DNA from: Druceiella hillmani
Lineage: Eukaryota; Arthropoda; Insecta; Lepidoptera; Hepialidae
DNA length: 64,000 bases
NCBI GenBank assembly: GCA_039881145.1
Contig: JAYKKI010000029.1
Span: forward strand, 24,488,001 to 24,552,000
Direction: 5' to 3'
Made by a program: the position numbers and the translations under genes. Below, piece by piece: positions 63,649 through 64,000 of the stretch (its first letter is position 1; each line of letters begins with the position of its first letter). The notes under the pieces are model-generated. The model was not told the DNA's origin, ran no database searches, and was given only the letters and a program-made list of their open reading frames with translations.

Positions 63649-64000
63649 CAAGGTTTTATTGGCTAGCATGACTTTTCATTTCATCCATTACACTTACCGT
63701 TGCTGCCTCTTCTTTAAAGAGTTCCACATTGTCAATAGTATGTATTGGTTTGGTCTGCAGTTTACACATTCAGATAATAGGTGTGGAAATAAAGAGCCAC
63801 ATTCAATAATAATTTCTATAATTATAATATAATATAAAAATTTTTTTGGTAAATTATTTCTAGAGCGATTGTCCGCATCCACGTAACATAACAAATATGA
63901 AAACTTATCGTCATTGTAGTAATTTTTGTTTTTTCCATTTCTTTTTACCTAAAATCTTTATTATTCTTAAATTTATTTTCATAAATATTATTAATTTACT
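63649..64000. other. 3' flank of NAT10, no gene seen
   Basis: AT-rich sequence to the window end without a convincing open frame. Confidence 0.5.

Overview
The window looks like AT-rich insect nuclear DNA. It holds one recognisable host gene, spread over about 59 kb on the + strand and filled with transposon debris. The insect call rests on the element types (several mariner/Tc1 lineages including a DD41D rosa-like element, Jockey-clade non-LTR elements, hAT, Helitron, P-element-like); the order cannot be named from sequence alone.

Host gene: 17 coding exons from 4682 to 63624 join in frame into a complete 991-residue RNA cytidine acetyltransferase (NAT10/Kre33 family; 18S rRNA and tRNA ac4C synthesis). 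Every junction was phase-checked by hand. All introns are GT-AG except intron 3, which reads GC-AG. Exons are GC-richer than the introns, which range from 99 bp to about 11 kb.

Layout: 1-4681 is 5' flank with a decayed P-element/THAP9-like transposase (about 1.29-2.82 kb, minus) and a stray diverged copy of NAT10 exon 3 (4040-4199) lying upstream of exon 1. Intron 5 carries a near-complete rosa-like element. Intron 9 has a deleted Tc1-like element. Intron 11 has an RTE-like tail, a short mariner derivative, a Tc1 relic, a possible tRNA-type SINE, a full-length mariner and unidentified coding-like fragments, one with a Rep-like YITK motif. Intron 13 has a Jockey relic (minus), a mariner and a Helitron helicase remnant. 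Intron 14 has a mariner, a near full-length Jockey element and a hAT element with a perfect 8-bp target duplication. Intron 15 has an unnamed transposase-like relic and a Tc1 relic. Intron 16 has a mariner split by a nested MITE, a deleted Jockey copy and a small MITE. No tRNA or rRNA gene and no CRISPR array was seen.

The most unusual signals are the stray exon-3 duplicate with relaxed constraint, a set of near-perfect inverted repeats with tiny spacers (some inside transposase genes) that look like template-switch scars, and a cluster of unidentified coding-like fragments at 22.3-24.3 kb.
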